A DNA stretch of 64,000 nucleotides from Bemisia tabaci. Taxonomy: Eukaryota; Arthropoda; Insecta; Hemiptera; Aleyrodidae. The notes beneath the pieces were generated by a model. It worked only from the letters and a program-made list of their open reading frames with translations. It was not told where the DNA came from and searched no databases. The position numbers and the translations under genes are program-made. Numbering within the stretch: the first letter of the stretch is position 1; each line of letters opens with the position of its first letter. The DNA lies in contig NC_092795.1 in NCBI RefSeq assembly GCF_918797505.1, positions 60,982,916 through 61,046,915 on the forward strand. Direction: 5' to 3'. Positions 33,258-48,200 of the stretch are shown piece by piece.

Positions 33258-36200
33258 GTATCCTTTCATTTTCACCTGGAAATACGCATGTTTGCACTTA
33301 TTAACTGTAAGAAATAACCAACATCAGGCTCGGACTGGCCATAAGGCCAATCTGCCATTGGCAGATACGCCCCCTTTCCGCGCGGAAAACACACCCCTCT
33401 TATAGGTAGCAAAATAAACAGAAAAAAATAATTACGACCGAGAATATGTGAGAAAAATTTCTTAAATGAACAGAAGAGGAGAGAGTTAGACCTCTTAAGA
33501 GACCTTTAAACATATTTCCTCCTTTTCAAATGACTGTTAATTTGGACATACCATAGCATAGCTCGGGCAAACTTAATTTATCTCGAAATTCAAAAGTAAG
33601 AGACATCTAAAATGTAGACGCGATACAACTATTCGCGCAAGATGGTTGTCCACATTGCATATGAAAAATGTAAGACGCGATGCCGTGAGTCGTAAACTCG
33701 CAATGCTCTGCTCTAGTTTGAAGCAACATTACAAATAAGACAAACGGAAACAAGCACAATATGGTAATAAAGCGAGGGAAAGGATGGGCTTTAACGACGG
33801 CGCAGGGATACAACTATTCGTACTTGATGGACGTCCGTGCTGCATCTGAAAAATTGAAGGCGCGATGACGCGAACCGTGAGCTCTCAATGCTGTGCTTTA
33901 CTTTCAATTTTGCAATTTTTACTCCGTGCGATCGATAAACTTTGAACCTGAAAATAGCGTAAACTTGTGCTGATTTGCCAAAATTTTCGGAACCCCTCTC
34001 CACGCAGGGAATACCCAACCAGGAAATATCACATTACGTCCCTTTAACCAGCCAAGGGTCTACGCCCTCAGATGCGTGCCAGTCCGACCCTGACCAACAT
34101 GCATTCTCCTCCATTGAACATATGTAGGTATTTAAAACAAACGGAACTATCCCAGTTTTAACTTGAGCTATTAATATTGCTATTTGATTTAAATGCGTTT
34201 AATTATAAATTTGAGCGATCGATCTCTAGAAAAATGCACGTGGAATGATCGCGTGGCGGAAGACATTCTTTAATGAAGGGTCAAAATTTTTTAACTCTGT
34301 AAATGCATTCAGTGCGGTCTGAGAGGATCATATTAAATCAGGGATGCAGTAGCTAGTACCATTACTTTTTCCATGCTTTCGTGTAAGATTCGTTTGATTT
34401 CGATGGCTAAAGTGCGAAATCACGTATCTTTATTGCGGTGCTTTAAAATATCCGCTCCTGTTCTATGTTTTCCGAAAAAACAAGCCAACTTTATAAATTG
34501 AAAATACAGAATATTTCGTCAAAAGACACCTTCAAAAAAAAAAAAAAAAAAAAAAAAGAATGACAGGGAATCTGTGACGTAGCAAAGGAAGACACGTGGC
34601 TTCGCACTTTGGCCATCGATGTGACGCCTTTGCTTCAAGTAAGTGGACGCGTCATTATATAAACATCCTTTCATCAATCATACATTTTTCAACTTACCAA
34701 TGCATTTGACTAAGCTGAGCACTCTCTCCCCTCAGTCTTGTGCTCAAAATTTTTACTCTAACTGAAATTTTTTGGCATTGCTTTCCCCGCAAAATAGTGT
34801 GGACCCATCATCATTATATGACCACCATGTTACATGCACTTTCGGCCCATTTTAATTTTTTTCTTGTTTTCAGTCTTATTTACCGGTCAAGTTGGCCTAT
34901 AGGTTAGCGCATCTGACTCCAGGTCAATAAGGCCCGGGCTCGAATCCCGGTAGTGGTGTCCAATTTTCTTGGAACTGACGAGTAGATCTGCTGAAACAAA
35001 TCCTACTCAGCCCTGATCCCTGAAAATTTGAAAAATTTGGAGCATGGATGTGCACTAACCTTGCGCGGTGGCTGTTTGTCTAGGAACTAGGGCCAAAGTT
35101 AACCCAACCTAGAAAGAGCTCCAGCTCTTTGTAAAAAAAAAAAGAAAAGAAAAGAAAAAAAAAACACAATTTAGTGACGATATCACAAAAACCAGGCATG
35201 ATTGATGTTTTTGTATAGGGGGTGTTGGAGGGTTACAACAGCACGGTGTTCGCGTACGGACAGACGGGTTGTGGGAAGAGCTTCTCGATGCAGGGTGTGG
35301 AGGAGCCACCCTCGCAGCGCGGGATCATCCCCCGGGCCTTCGAGCACATCTTCGAAGCCATCTCTCTCGTCGAGGATATCAAGTATCTCGTCCTCGTCTC
35401 CTATCTTGAGATCTACAACGAGGAGATCCGAGACCTCCTCAGCGAGGACAAGAAGAAAAAGCTTGAACTTAAAGAAAACCCGGAGAGAGGCGTCTATGTC
35501 TGCGGTTTGTAATCTCATATATTTTTTGTTCACGATACAAAAAAAAAAAAAAAAAAAAAAACAACCAAAAAAATGGGAAACCAAGGCTGAAAGTAAAATG
35601 AATGCCTAGGACGTCTCGGGGTTGTTTCAATCCCTAGCTCCTTGACCAGGAAACAAAGAATATAAAAATTAGAAGTAAATATTTTTGTTTCCTGGTTGAG
35701 GAGGGGTTGAAACCACCCCGAATCCAGGGATTATGTTTGTCTTCCGCCGTGGTTTCCCATTTTCTTGTGTCTTGTTTCGCTTAACTATTCGAGCAACTTT
35801 TGTAAATCATTCTTTTTTGTTCACGTAAACTTGCAGAAGATAGTAAATGCGGCTGCCTTGCGCTTGACATGGAATTAAAGTATGTTTTTTTCACGATTAA
35901 TAATGAAATTCGGCAATTTTCAATAATCTGAACAATTCCTTTGAGTGCTGTTGATGACAGTGAGCAATATTACCAAAAGTTTAGGACTTCCAGTCAATAA
36001 AATCACCAACTCCATCCCAGTTGGATCCGCCTCTACACATTGCAGTTACCTTCGATTATAAAACAGTGTGTCTGTCTCTTGTTATCAGATTCCCCTGAAA
36101 ATTTGGCTTTTAAGACAAGAGATCCAAATCACGCATTGGAGCTGAAACAAATTATCACCCGCAAATTTTACAGGAAACAGATGAATCAGATTAAAAAATT

Positions 36201-39200
36201 TTCTAAAAAACAGATGTGCATTTTTAAATGAAAATTTCACCCATTTATTCTCTAATTACCCTGGTAAAAATTGGTGATAGGAGCTGCGTTTCAAAATACC
36301 ATAGGAGTTCTTATAGCAGACTGAAGAAGGCGATAGAAAATCATACAGCTGGCTGTAGAAAGTGGAAAAATCATACGGCCGGGCTACACGAAGCGATAAA
36401 AAATTAAACAGCCGGGCTATAGTTCCTGTCGCTGGGCTTTACACTTTATCGCCTGGCTGTTGCTTTTTCGTCATCGGCTATAGAGGGCTATAAAAGGCTA
36501 TAAGAAATTGTGTAGGAATTCGTGTGCTTTGTAAATCCGCAAGTTTGTACGGAATAACCATAAAATTTACATAACGCACATTATATTTTCCTTAATGACA
36601 TATTTGTTTTCATCAATTAAAATGAGAATAATCTATACAGAGTTTGCAAACATTTCAAAGTCATGCGTTGAACAACGCTGACTCCACGAAATTAAATGTT
36701 AGAGCCTGACACAAAGCGGAGCGGCAGCGCACTGGCGCCTACAAACCTAACAGGGATACTTCACGCACTGCGCAATGCGTGAAGTATCCCTGTTAGGTTT
36801 GTAGGCGCCAATGCGCGTTTCGCGCTGGCTGCCCGCACGCCGCGCTGCGCCGCAGCGTACCACGGCGCTTGAAGCAACTATTTCACACCAGAGGTATTGC
36901 ACAGCATCGTACGAAATTGAAGGCGCTCCAACTTATTAGGAATGGCAGGCATCTTTCAAAAGTACGGAGCTTCCCTTGCAAAATAAATCAAGATACTACG
37001 GCCCAAAAAGAGAGCAGTAGTCCAAAAACTCACTAAGTCCTTGCATCCGTAATTAGTAACGGATATCATACACTTTATCGTCAGGCTGTTGCTTAATCAC
37101 CATCGGCTATAAAAGGCTATAAGAAATTGTGTTGCCGGCTATAGAAGCTATTGGAAATCTTACAGTCGGCTGTAGGTCTATGGTATTTTGGAACACAGAT
37201 TCTATCGCCAATTTTTACCAGGGTATGCGTAAAAACTAGTGAAATTTTCGACAGAAACTGCTCAGTCATGGGCTCATAAAAATTTGAATTTTCTGAATCA
37301 ATTTTACAACCTTCCTTCGTTCAGGAATACAAAAGAATCCAGGCTTTGAACGGGTGGGGGGAGGGGGAGCAGAAGGGGGGTCCGGGGTATTTCCTTAGAA
37401 CATTTTTGAAATTTTGAAGTATCTAATTATGCACTTAAAGTAATCTCGTCATGAATAAATATAAACACATCGACGGCGAAACTACCAAACCACGTATCTC
37501 GGTTTGCGACGTCGCAGACTTCCTGTCATACTTTATTTTTTAAATGAAAAACTACTTAACATCCAGTCTTGAAAATCTCTGTGATTTTTCCTCTATGTGC
37601 GGAGAAAATTCCGTGAAAATTTCAAGGAATGATATTGATTCGGTCTACTTCACAAAAATAAAATGTATGCGTAGATTTTTAAACATCGCAAACGAGATAC
37701 GTGGTTTGGTAGTTTCACCGTCGATATACAATGTCGTTCCTTCCATCCTCCTTCATCGTGGGGCTATCTAGATCTACCCCCTCCCCCTTCGAATGGCCTA
37801 TGTTTAGGAAGGACGCGACGAAACATGTGATGAGGTTTGGTTGTTTTCCCTTGTTGAGCGGTGGCGTTTGTGGTTGATTTCAGATTTGTCGCATCACGCC
37901 GTGCACGACGTGAGCGAGTGTCGGCGATTGATGGCGACGGGGCAGCAGAACCGGTCGACGGGGTCGACGCTCATGAACTCGGACTCGTCCCGGAGTCACT
38001 CCATCTTCACCGTGGCCGTGGAGATGATGCCCATCCGACAGTGTCTCCAAACCATGAGCATGAGCCACTGCTCCATCCGCCGCGGAAAACTCAGCCTCGT
38101 AGACCTCGCCGGTAGTGAGAGGCAAGCCAAAACAGGTTAGTGTCATAGCGGGCTCATTGTTGATCACCCCCCCCCCCTCCCCAAGGGGGCAGCCCTCGGG
38201 GGGTTGGGCTTCTTGGATGCCAGCGGGCTGATTATTGAAATTGATAGATAAAGCTACAGACAAAGACGACAAAAGGGATTTGGAGGGATCCTATTGGTGG
38301 AAGCAGGTGGTGGCGTTGGACATAGGAGGTGGACTAACTAACGGCAACCCACCAAAGACCCGACAGTTAGTCCATCATTTTCTTCCTTAGTCAATAAAAA
38401 CCAACCATGTCAACCAATAGGATCGCTCTATACTCCCTATGTCTTCTTTGTCTATCGCTTTGTCTATCAGTTTCAATAATCGGCCCGCAGGTGGGTTAGC
38501 CCTCGGGAGGGTTGGCTACCTTAGATGTCAGGGGGGGGGGGGGTTGCATCTTCCGGGGGGTTGGGCTCCGTGGATGCTAAGGAAGGCAGCCCCCGCGGGA
38601 TCAGTCTTCTTGGATGCCAGGTTGGGGAGCCCCCGGAGTGTTGGTCTCCTTGGATGCCATGGGGGGCACCCTCGGGGGGTTGGTTTTCTTGGATGCCAGG
38701 TGTGGCAGGCAGCCCCCGGGGTTTTGCTCCCTAGAAAGCTTATATCACATTGTTGAATTCAGTGGCGTGGCGTGAATTGCAATATATCGATTGTTATGCC
38801 ATTTAAACATATGGTAAATAATCGATTATTAAGGTGTTCGCTGCGAACACCTTGTTTATCGATCCTTTCCCACAGGTTTAAATGGCCTAACAATCGATAG
38901 ATCGCAATTCACGCCACGCCACTGGTTGAATTTCGTACTTTGTTGCCTGGGCCAATGATTTGCCTTCAATTGGCTGGATATGCAAAATAACTGTCGTGAC
39001 GCACGAATAGTGGTATCAGAATTTATCAATACGTTTATATAGTGGGTTGAAGGCGCTATTCTGTATCGTAGCTTGGTGGCTCTGTACAAGGACGTTGACC
39101 AGAAATTTTCAGAATTTTTGAATCTTCAATCGAGTCGTAATTTTGAAAAATGCCCGAAGAACATTATCGCAACTTCCTGATTTCTTTTTTCTGTATGTCA

Positions 39201-42200
39201 TATTGCAAAAAAGAGAGTCCAAACGCTCGTTTCAGATTGTTATTAAGTCTCCTTGCTCTGTTCATAGTATTCTCATGCAAGACTGAGAGAGTCGCCGTTT
39301 ACAAGATCGCAACTTACTCAAAAGCGGCTGTGAATTCAATAAGTTTCGCACGGATAAAAAGAGCTTCTGACAATGAACTGTGAATAATCAGAATTGCAGA
39401 GAAGGTACCTTGTCCACTGGGCCATTTGAAAAGCGTAAAGAGGTGGCAATTCTTAGTGCCGAAGACGCGAATCTCGGCATTTCTCCCGTATATTCTAGTA
39501 GTTCGAGAAATTATTCAAAATGCTGATGGAGTCCGAAAAATCATCTTTTTCTTGCTACCCTCAAGAATTTTTACCCTTTTACTAACATTAAAGAGGAATG
39601 TAGACAGTTTTTTTTTCTTCTTCTGGATAATCGTGTTTCCCGAGATACGCAACCTTGCACTTTCACCATCGATTTACGATTTTTGTCAAATCGCGCTTTC
39701 CTGTGATTTGGTGCTGTCTTTTGTATGTGACCTAATGCGCCTAAAGATATAAAATTTTGTAATCATGGTCAACATTTAGAGTAAAGTTCAAGATTCGGTT
39801 CGACAATCATGGAAAATTAATTTTTTTGGCCTCCAAATCATGAAAAAACGCGATTTCTAAGATCCAACTTCCGCGAGGCGCATCCCGAGGACAGTAGTTC
39901 ATCGCACTCGTCTTAGCATCCATGATTTCGCTAGGATTCCTAAATTGTTATCCAAATAGAACCTTCTTTAATGTGTTTTAGGGAGGGTCGAGGGGCTAAC
40001 CCCCCCCCCCCCCCTCTATAATGCGTGACCGCAGGCGCACTAAAAAAGGAGGAAAAATAATGAACCATTTCATCTTTATGGTAACGATTAATGTTTCTCG
40101 ATTCATTCGAACAAAGTGTGTGCAACATTTTGATACTTTGCTGAATTTGATGGTTGATTTGTTGAACAGGAGCAACTGGAGATCGACTGAAAGAGGCAAC
40201 GAAGATCAATCTCTCGTTATCAGCCCTGGGAAACGTAATTTCAGCTTTGGTCGACGGCAAGGCGAAGCACATCCCTTACAGAGACTCCAAGTTGACACGA
40301 CTTTTGCAGGTCAGCATTCATGTTTTTCCCCTTACTTTGTAGTTAAATCCAAAACGGTTGGATCGCGTCAGACATGAATATTCTGTTTAAAATTGCAAAT
40401 TTTTAATCCGTCAAATTTCAAATTTGAGGGTTGCTGTCAGTTGAAAATTTCACGAGAAAAACCAATGAGACCACTTTTAAAACCTCAAAGTTTGGCACCG
40501 ACGGAGAGGCAAGCCTGCACTGCAATGAGCAATGATCGATTATCGACATTTCCCCATTTGAGGCTATGGTACAGAATCGATTATTAAGGTATCTGTTACG
40601 AACACCCTGATAATCGATCCTTTTCCACGAGTTTAAATGACAGATCAATTGACATATCGCAAAGCACGCCACACCATTGATTCGACCATTTAATTATATG
40701 TACAAATATCGATTTTAGGTGAGGAAAGCTGCCTCACCAGGGATCGATTGTTATACATACATTTAATTGGAGGAAAAACAGTGTTGCCAACTTTTACGAA
40801 TCGCCACTGCTCTTCCCGGAGAGTCATTCCACCTTATGAACTACGTTAAGAGGTGTTCTACCTTACATCAAGTGAACGGTATTTCACGCAGGATTCGCTG
40901 GGCGGTAACACGAAAACACTAATGCTGGCATGTTTGGCACCATCCGATTATAACTACGACGAGACCCTCTCGACATTAAGATATGCCAACCGAGCGAAGA
41001 ACATTCACAACAAGCCGCACATCAACGAGGACCCTAAGGACACCATGCTCAGAGAATACCAACAGGAGATACAGAAACTCAGGGCCCTTCTTGAGAACAA
41101 CGCTCAAGTCTACAATTCAATGAGTGAGTTTTTTTCTAGTTATTGCAAACCTTGCACGAACACTGTTAACACAATGCTTTTAAATGGTTATCGTTTGTGT
41201 CTGCACTATTAAAGTGTAACAAAAATCTATTCGCCTTCAATTAGATGATTAGGCAAAAACAACACCTACGTTTTCCGAGTATAGCGAACTGAAAAAAAAA
41301 TCGAGTATTTTCAGATATCAGCAATAGTGCGCCACGTTTTTACGAAGATCTCAATAGTTACCAACACCCAAAGTTTCATTAAATCACTCCTCGTATACTT
41401 GCAAAATTAATTCGCGCAATGATCCAAACGTCATTGCAGCGGATAGATGATTCAGTGAAGCGAGCATATGTAATAAACATAATTTACCCTCAATTTAAAA
41501 AAGAAATAACTCTAATTATATATCGTCACTCTACCATGTCGAGAAAATTAGTGGTTTTATGTGTCATTTGAGTTCAGTAGTAATTTTTGTTGGATGTCGT
41601 GGTAGTTTCGCTGTTTGTACCCGTGTTCTCCATAACTTCTAATGCTATCTAGACTTCTTCCGTGATTTTAGGGAATGACAGATTCTATCAAAATTATTTA
41701 CGTTTAAGCAATTCCTCTTTCTACCAATCTTCAGTCTGCAAGTACCAATTTCGGTCATCTTTAGAGAATGATCCTCAGTATTTCGAAATTTCATTTCATA
41801 ATGTAAGACTTAACTTGCTTTTTTGTTTTTATCTCATTTTTGGGGTAAAAAAATCAAGATCCGGGAAATTCAAGCAGGTGGTCGGCATTTCAACTTTAAA
41901 GATTATATGTTCGGATGCACTCCTCACTGCTGATGGGTACCTAGTGTCTTTTTACATGCAAAATGTATCAAAATTAGAGATCCACAATGCCATTACACAC
42001 GTAGAGGGGCCAGGGGCAAATCGGAAATTGAATTCTATGTGTCAAAACAAAGAGAATGGTGTATCGTTGAAACTTTTTTACATCAGCTACATGCTGTATA
42101 CAGGAGACTTTTTTGTAGAACTGCAACCGCACTACTTGGCCCCTCTTGGAAAAATATTTATATAGCTAATGGCCTGTTGCACAGTTTTTTTATTGCTTGT

Positions 42201-45200
42201 ATCGAAAAAACTGAGGATCCTCATGTCACAGGAATTTTTCCGGAGTTTCTGTGACTGCTGGAAATCCCCAAAAAATCAACTTAAAAACGCCCCGAAATTC
42301 GGATTTTCTAAACGCTCACTTTTACGCGGGAACGGATACGGTACACACTTGTGACGTGACAGTACATGATAAACCTGATCGTTTCACCGTATACAATGTG
42401 TTCCTCCATGAGGAATTAAGAGGCCAGGTTTGTCGTCATGGGTGTGCTAGATCCCCTTCCCGCGTGAAAGTAACCGTTTCGAAGTCGGTTCCTAAAACAG
42501 ATTTTTTGAGTTTGATAGGTGATTTCAAGATTTTTTAGTAGATTCATCGTTCTTTCCGTGGAATTTGCAATTGGGATCAGTTATCAATTCGTGAATCTCC
42601 GCACCTTGCAACAGGCCCAATGAACTCAGCGGGCTGAGTGTTGAAATTGATAGACAAAGAAGACAAAAGGGATTTGTAGGAATCCTTTTTGTGGAAGCAA
42701 TATGTGGTTTCCATGGACCAAGAATGTAGATAATAGACTAATTAATGGCAACCCACAAGAGACCCTGTAATTAGTCCATTATTTTCTCCCTTAGTCTATA
42801 AAAACCAACCATATCGAGCAATAAGATCGCTCCAAACTTCCAATGTCTTCTTTGTCTATAGCTGTTTCTATCGAATTCAACAATCAGCCCGCAAAAGCAT
42901 TTTAATGAGCGTGCTACAAATACTTTGAGAATGAAGCTGTAGCCCCTGTGTGTTTGATGACGACTGATATGTGTGTCTAGATAGTATGAGAAGTTTTGGC
43001 TGTTTTTAGATGGCTCGGATGCGTTGTCGCAGGAGAGACTGGAGAAGGAGGAGCAGGAGAGGGAGAGAGAGAGGGAGAGGGTTCGCGTCGAGTACGAGAC
43101 AGAGATGGAGCGACTCCGTCAACAGTACGAAGCTGAGCTCAAATCCAAGTGCCAAATGCAATCCGACCTCCTCCGACTCAGGGAGCAGTACGACCACCAG
43201 CTCAACAATCTCAACAACCTTAACCATCAGGTCAGTTTTTACTGAGAAGTTTGGTCGTATGTACCAAAGTTTGGTGTCCCATATCATCCCTACTAACTCG
43301 ATTTGTCAAACCAAATTCTTGGTTCGTCAAACCGAACTTTCGGTTTGTGTAACCGAACTTCAACGGTAAAGTGATCCGACGAGCAAAGTTTGGTCACATT
43401 AACCGAATGCTTGGTTACATGAACCGAAAATTCAGTTTGACAAACCGAATAGTTGGGATGATACGGAACACCGAACGTTCGGTTCATACGACCGAACTTT
43501 TTTTTTCGGTGTATGAATACTAGAAACAACTGAAACAAAGCGATGGCTGCAGGGAGAAACCACGTATCTCCATTGAGGTTTTTAAAAATTTCCGCTCGCG
43601 CATAGGCGGATCAAGGGGAGGGGGGCGTAGGGGCCGTAGGGGCCGTAGGGAGCGAAACCTTCCTCCCCCCATTAGCCCCAAACAAAAAGGAGGAAGAAAA
43701 AGGTTAAAAACAGAGAGGGAAGGAACGGAGAAAATAAAAAGGTAGGACGCTCACATTTGGTAATGATTCATGACAAAATTGACTGAAACTGTACATTAGA
43801 TACATTAAAATTCCGCAAATTTTCGGGGATGGGGAGCCCCTTTACGCCCCCTTCCCCCACTCGAAGTGTCTGGATCCGCCTATGCGCTCGTATTCTATTA
43901 TTTTATTATTTCTATATAATCAATCAAACTTAATAGCTTGAAATGAAAACAGAATATATTCTGCTGACAGAAATGAAAAATCAAGGAAGTTCCCAAGAAT
44001 TACAATCAACAGTTTTCCATAGAAATAATAAAGTATTACAGGAAGTCTGACGACGTAACGAAAGTATGTGGTTTCGCACTTTGGCCATCGATATTGACGG
44101 TGAAACGTTTATATATAACGTATATTGTTCGAGGTGTCTTTGATATCTCCACTCTCATGTTACTTCTGTAAAGGAGAACGAATCAACATAACTCCTAGAA
44201 GATTTTACGGAATTTTTTAGCACGTGAAGTAATGGTCTTCGAGAGTGCCAACAACACCTTTCGCATACCCCTTCAGATGCTATCATCGCGAATGAACGCA
44301 ACAACTTGTAGTTTAAATATCAGCGGCTGAATGCAACTATTCGTGTTCTATGGATGTGCGTGTTGCGTGTAGGAATAATTGAAGGCGCTCTAAATTCCCT
44401 AAATCGTCACTCCTGAGCGACCCAAATGATGCGACACCACGATGGTGTGGCGTGCGGCGACTCTACACGCTGAGATCGAAACATCATTCAAATGAAGAGA
44501 GCCCACTCTTGTCGCGATTTTCCATACGCACAGTTTTCACGACTTTAAAACAACTGTTTGAGCATAGCAGTACTTTGTTTTTTGTGGCTGCTTTAACAAA
44601 CGAGGGTTAAAAAAAATGAACTGATGGTTAACATATTCAGAAGACGCAAAGTTAAAACCATCCATGTTTGAATTGCACATAGACGTATCTTCATAACGTA
44701 TAGACACTGAATTTATACGAGCTGACCGACGGAAAAAAATTTAGTCTCTCAATAGATTTTTTTACAATGATCTACAAGTGTTTGTCCAGGTCCATTTAAA
44801 CATGTTTTTTCTTCTTATTTTTCAGACTCAATTAAATGGAAACACGGACGATCTAATAATGAACAAAGCCCTCAAAAGGTAATGTAGCGAAACAAAGCCA
44901 TCGATGGAGATTTTGCCGTCGTGAATCCAAATTCAGTGTATAATTTGGAGGTATTTCTGCCAAACAGAAATATGTGCAATAAAACGTGAGCCCTGTTATG
45001 CATACATTCTTATGGGTCTCAGGGCTCATGTCTTAATGCGCAGAAATTATCAAGAAATTAAATCATGTCTTATCGGCAGAAATGTGTCCAATTGGGAGTC
45101 GCGAGATGGAGGGAGCTAGCTCATTCAAGTACAGTTTCTCATCCGAGAGATATCTTGTTGGGTGCAATACTACCAGCTACGACCCATTAAAGTGACTGAG

Positions 45201-48200
45201 GACGCGTTTTGAGTTTAAACGGCCCCATCATCAGAACAGCGCAGCCTCCTGCAGCCTGATTGTTGAAACTTTAACCGGCTATGTTGGCAAGATAAGAGAA
45301 GACATAGTCCTATCTGCGCCGTCTAATAAGTAGATTTTTGATTCTTGAACCGACATTTTCAACAATCGTGCTGCTGATTTTCTGCTCCCTGATAAGTTGT
45401 AACTAGTTTCACTTACAACCCAAAAACAGGTCCCTCTGAATGGTGTATGTGCTCAAAAAACTTTCCCTGTTTTTTCTAGCAGGAAATTTCAATTTTAATG
45501 AAGGGCTTGCATCCCCTGACCGCTTCGCGATCTAACCCCCCGAAACGGTTGGGCATTATGCGCTAAGCGTTGTACGCGCTTTACTCTTGTAATTTTATAA
45601 ATAGTAAATAATTGAATTTTAACCATGGCCAAAACGCGCCATTTCTCTGTCTGTACGACTTGTGTGTAGACCGCAACTGATGGTCGTACAATTTAGAAGA
45701 TGGGCACTCTTGGCCTTTCTTTGAAAAATGTAGCTAATATGATGTGTTTGAATGACGTGAGCGCAGATCAACAGATTATGCTGCTATGTGTTCTTTAACG
45801 GCATTTAGAAACTCATATGGTGCATATCCATATTGAGGCTCCTTCAAAACTTCATAATACTCATTCGCTACCAAAAGGTTAAAATAGTTGCCACATTGAA
45901 ACGTAGAAATTCATGCGACCAAAATTTCTAAAACGTCGAAAGACTAAAGAAATCTCTTTTCTTCTTTCTCCATATGTAATATAAATTCAACGGTGATCTC
46001 TAACCATACCAAATAAGATATTCTTTTGTGTGTGGAAATCTTCTTCGACTCCTGCATATGTTCAGTGCGTGTATTTTCTATTATAATGAGGCTATCTTCG
46101 TATATAATTTCAAGCACTTTGATTCTAGCTATGATTTAAAAGGATATTGAATATTGTTCTCTTTTTTTCTCTTACAGCAAACCGGATTTTAACGCCGCTC
46201 AACAAGAAATTTTAAAAAGGTTTGTTTTCAAAATGTTCTTCTAGTGCTTTTAAATTCATGGGGGGTGTTGATCTAGTTAACAAAGTGTTCGAACAAAAAA
46301 GGATTTTCGTGAATTTTCTGCGTATTGCAAATTGAATTCCTGAAAATTTTCAAAGGGATCCGCAAAAATGTTTTCTAGCAAAAAATTAAATTGCCCAGTT
46401 AAATTTGGCCAGCGCTGACGTGGCTTGGTTACTTCCTGCTAAACACGGTCCAAATCAGTGAAAATGTTAGTTAGAGATGCCCAAGATTCTCTCAGTAAAA
46501 ATGCAATTTTCGAGGAGAAATTCGGCACATTGAAAAAAAAAAAAAACTCCGACCGTGAAAGTCGTATTTTCGGGCTATATGTACTTACCGTCCACGCTCC
46601 AGGCTCAGAGGCCGCAAGTTCCGGGTGGAGCACCCGGAGCAGTCAAAACTACGGCTTCAGCACCCGGACGGTATATCTATAAAGCCCGTAACTTGGTTCT
46701 TAGTGCATTATTGAAATGTACACGGAAAAAAATTAAATTGCTGATTCAACAATTCAATTGCTAAAAAGAGTGAGTGCAATGTTTCAATGTAGATTTTACA
46801 ACGAAAAAATGCTATTTCAACCACCCCCGCGGTTAAATTAGTTTACAATGTGGTTAGAGTAGCATTTTTTTGTTGTAAAATCTACGTTGAAACATTGCAC
46901 TCACTCTTTTTAGCAATAAAATTGTTGAATCAGCAATTTATTTTTTTCCGTATACTTTCGTTCTTTGGTGGGAGGCACGACGAAATGTCCTGGATTTTGT
47001 GTTTCAGGCTGGAGAAGTTGCAGGCGAGCATGGTAGGTGGGGAGCGGGTGCACGACGAAGCGTTGCGGGAGCGTCGGCTCCGGAAGAAACGGGCGGCCGA
47101 GCGGCGGCTCACGGCCCTCGCCCAGGTCCTGTCCCGGGTCCCACCCGACGAGGACGAGCAGGGGCCCAACCTCGTCCTCGGGGTCTACGACGACATCCAA
47201 CACCAGCTCCAGGCCAAGACTGAGATCCTCCGTAAAACCAAACACAAGGTCGCTCACACAAGGATAATACATTTTCTAGATTTTTTAGCAACGCCATTTT
47301 TAATAATAGTAAATTTCGACGGTGTAAGTCGGCAATCACATATGTAACTCGTTTGCGGTGTCTGAAAATCTCCGCCTCTTTGTTATTTTTTTAAACGAGA
47401 ACAAATTGACATCATTCCTTGAAGTTTCTTCAGAATTCTCTTCGCACAGACAAGAAAAATCACGGCAGTTTTAAAGAATTGCCGTTGAGTAGTTTTCCGT
47501 TTAAAAAATGGAGTATGACAGGAAGTCTGCAACGTCACAAACCGAGTTATGTGATTGCCGACTTACACCGTCGATTTGTAAATTTGAATGAGAACCAAGG
47601 TGTTGTATTGAATATTTATTAATTACCGAGGCACCTTTCGGCTTACATAATCTTCGGAGTACATATTCAACGGATCATAAATATATCACAGTTACTTTAC
47701 AATAGTCGTCACAAGCTTAACAATATATACATCGTGAACATCATACAAAAAGTCCAAATTACGATCAAGTCCAAAAGTAACTGAGTAACTTGTGTAAAGT
47801 AACTGTGATATATTTATGTTCCGATGAATATGTACCCCGAAGATGGCGTAAGCCGAAAGGTGCCTCAGTAATTAATAAATATTCAATACAACACCATTGG
47901 TTCTCATTCAAATTTACAAATTAAAATGGTGTTGTTCCAATCAAACCTTATTAATAATAGATAAAAATTTTAATAGATAATAGATTTGTTGGATTTAGTG
48001 AAGGTGTCAGATTTGGATCATTCATGTTTATATGTGACAAGCTGTGATAACGACAGTCGAATGTAAAGAGTGATCTGTATATGTGTTAAAGACTTTACGA
48101 TTTCAAATGTCCAAGTTATTGAATACCTCTGATGTTACGCCTCACCTCTGAATACGCGTTTCGTCTCATCCAACTTTTCTACTCTGCGTTAAACTCTCCG

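Noticed and set aside
34885..34960. Possible functional tRNA gene
   Set aside because: The promoter boxes are good, but the stems at the ends do not pair well and the sequence continues into a SINE body and A-tail.
35202..35609. Alternative frames of 130 or more codons over the P-loop exon on both strands
   Set aside because: They are shadows of the conserved kinesin frame in GC-rich exon sequence.
41662..42165. 167-codon open frame inside a KIF17 intron
   Set aside because: No splice sites join it to the gene in phase, no motifs, and the composition is like intron sequence.
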